A stretch of 64,000 nucleotides of DNA from ZC4RG30 sp963726085. GTDB lineage: Bacteria; Pseudomonadota; Gammaproteobacteria; Steroidobacterales; Steroidobacteraceae. How positions within the stretch are numbered: the stretch's first letter is position 1; every line of letters begins with the position of its first letter. The position numbers were made by a program, and so were the translations under genes. The notes below the pieces were generated by a model. It had not been told where the DNA came from, made no database searches, and was given only the letters and a program-made list of their open reading frames with translations. This document shows, in pieces, positions 63,944 to 64,000 of this stretch. Where the stretch lies: positions 62,001 to 126,000 of the forward strand of contig CAVSAR010000011.1 of NCBI GenBank assembly GCA_963726085.1, written 5' to 3'.

Positions 63944-64000
63944 ATGACCAAGTTGTTTGTCGGAAACCTGCCCTTCTCGGCCACCGAAGACGCCGTGCGC
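63944..64000 (+). CDS. RRM-type RNA-binding protein, N-terminal 19 residues
   Basis: The frame from ATG 63944 to the window edge encodes MTKLFVGNLPFSATEDAVR, which includes the RNP2 motif LFVGNLP of an RNA-recognition motif. Small bacterial RRM proteins of about 80-120 residues begin this way. The gene is cut by the window end; it faces away from the RND permease. Confidence 0.9.
   Translation, partial: MTKLFVGNLPFSATEDAVR

Overview
The window is a GC-rich bacterial chromosome segment, most likely from a gammaproteobacterium. This rests on an RpoD C-terminus followed by ordinary proteobacterial families (DUF2058, YqhA, YceI, two RND pumps, a B12-type TonB receptor). The mix of secreted oxidoreductases, TIR-TPR proteins and OPT/MFS carriers recalls environmental Steroidobacteraceae/Xanthomonadales-like lineages, but that finer placement is inference. 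I found no rRNA, tRNA, CRISPR array or insertion sequence.

Layout. 1-8.4 kb: end of rpoD, a streptogramin-lyase-like lipoprotein, a small disordered protein, an exported metallo-beta-lactamase-fold protein with two EF-hand loops, an LpqC-like esterase, a PhzF-like isomerase, an exported FMN 2-hydroxyacid dehydrogenase carrying a CXXCH motif, and a PQQ/heme c alcohol dehydrogenase. 8.5-19.9 kb: one minus-strand operon with four TIR-TolB-like-TPR proteins, an M20 peptidase and, last, a SLOG-SLATT membrane protein. This is the best candidate for an undescribed conflict or signalling system, with Thoeris-like logic (TIR enzymes plus a SLOG-bearing effector) but a pore-type SLATT output. 20-29 kb: an O-methyltransferase/MFS pair, two decayed genes of one family, a TraB/GumN protein, an ECF sigma operon, and two alpha/beta hydrolases. 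29-37.6 kb: an OPT transporter, YqhA, a MOSC protein, and a MarR regulator divergent from an RND efflux pair with two palindromic operator-like sites between them.

37.7-54 kb: a metal- and cofactor-themed membrane locus. A cobalamin riboswitch precedes a BtuB-like receptor. A minus-strand cytochrome c-parvulin-HupE operon faces a plus-strand series HflK-like, HflC-like, HflK-like and P1B-type ATPase. Then come cobalt-type CbtB/CbtA, a histidine-phosphatase-fold protein lacking its catalytic His, and an FtsH paralogue whose HEXXH zinc site reads REGGR, followed by a PepSY membrane protein. Together these look like a second, specialised FtsH-HflKC-type complex linked to metal handling. The plus-strand series contains six probable single-base losses in G/C-rich spots, more suggestive of sequence error than decay.

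54-64 kb: SRAP/HMCES protein, outer-membrane barrel, retropepsin-like protease, DUF2058, TPR protein, YceI, flavin amine oxidase, beta-carbonic anhydrase, a second RND permease without its adaptor, and the first codons of an RRM-type RNA-binding protein cut by the window edge.
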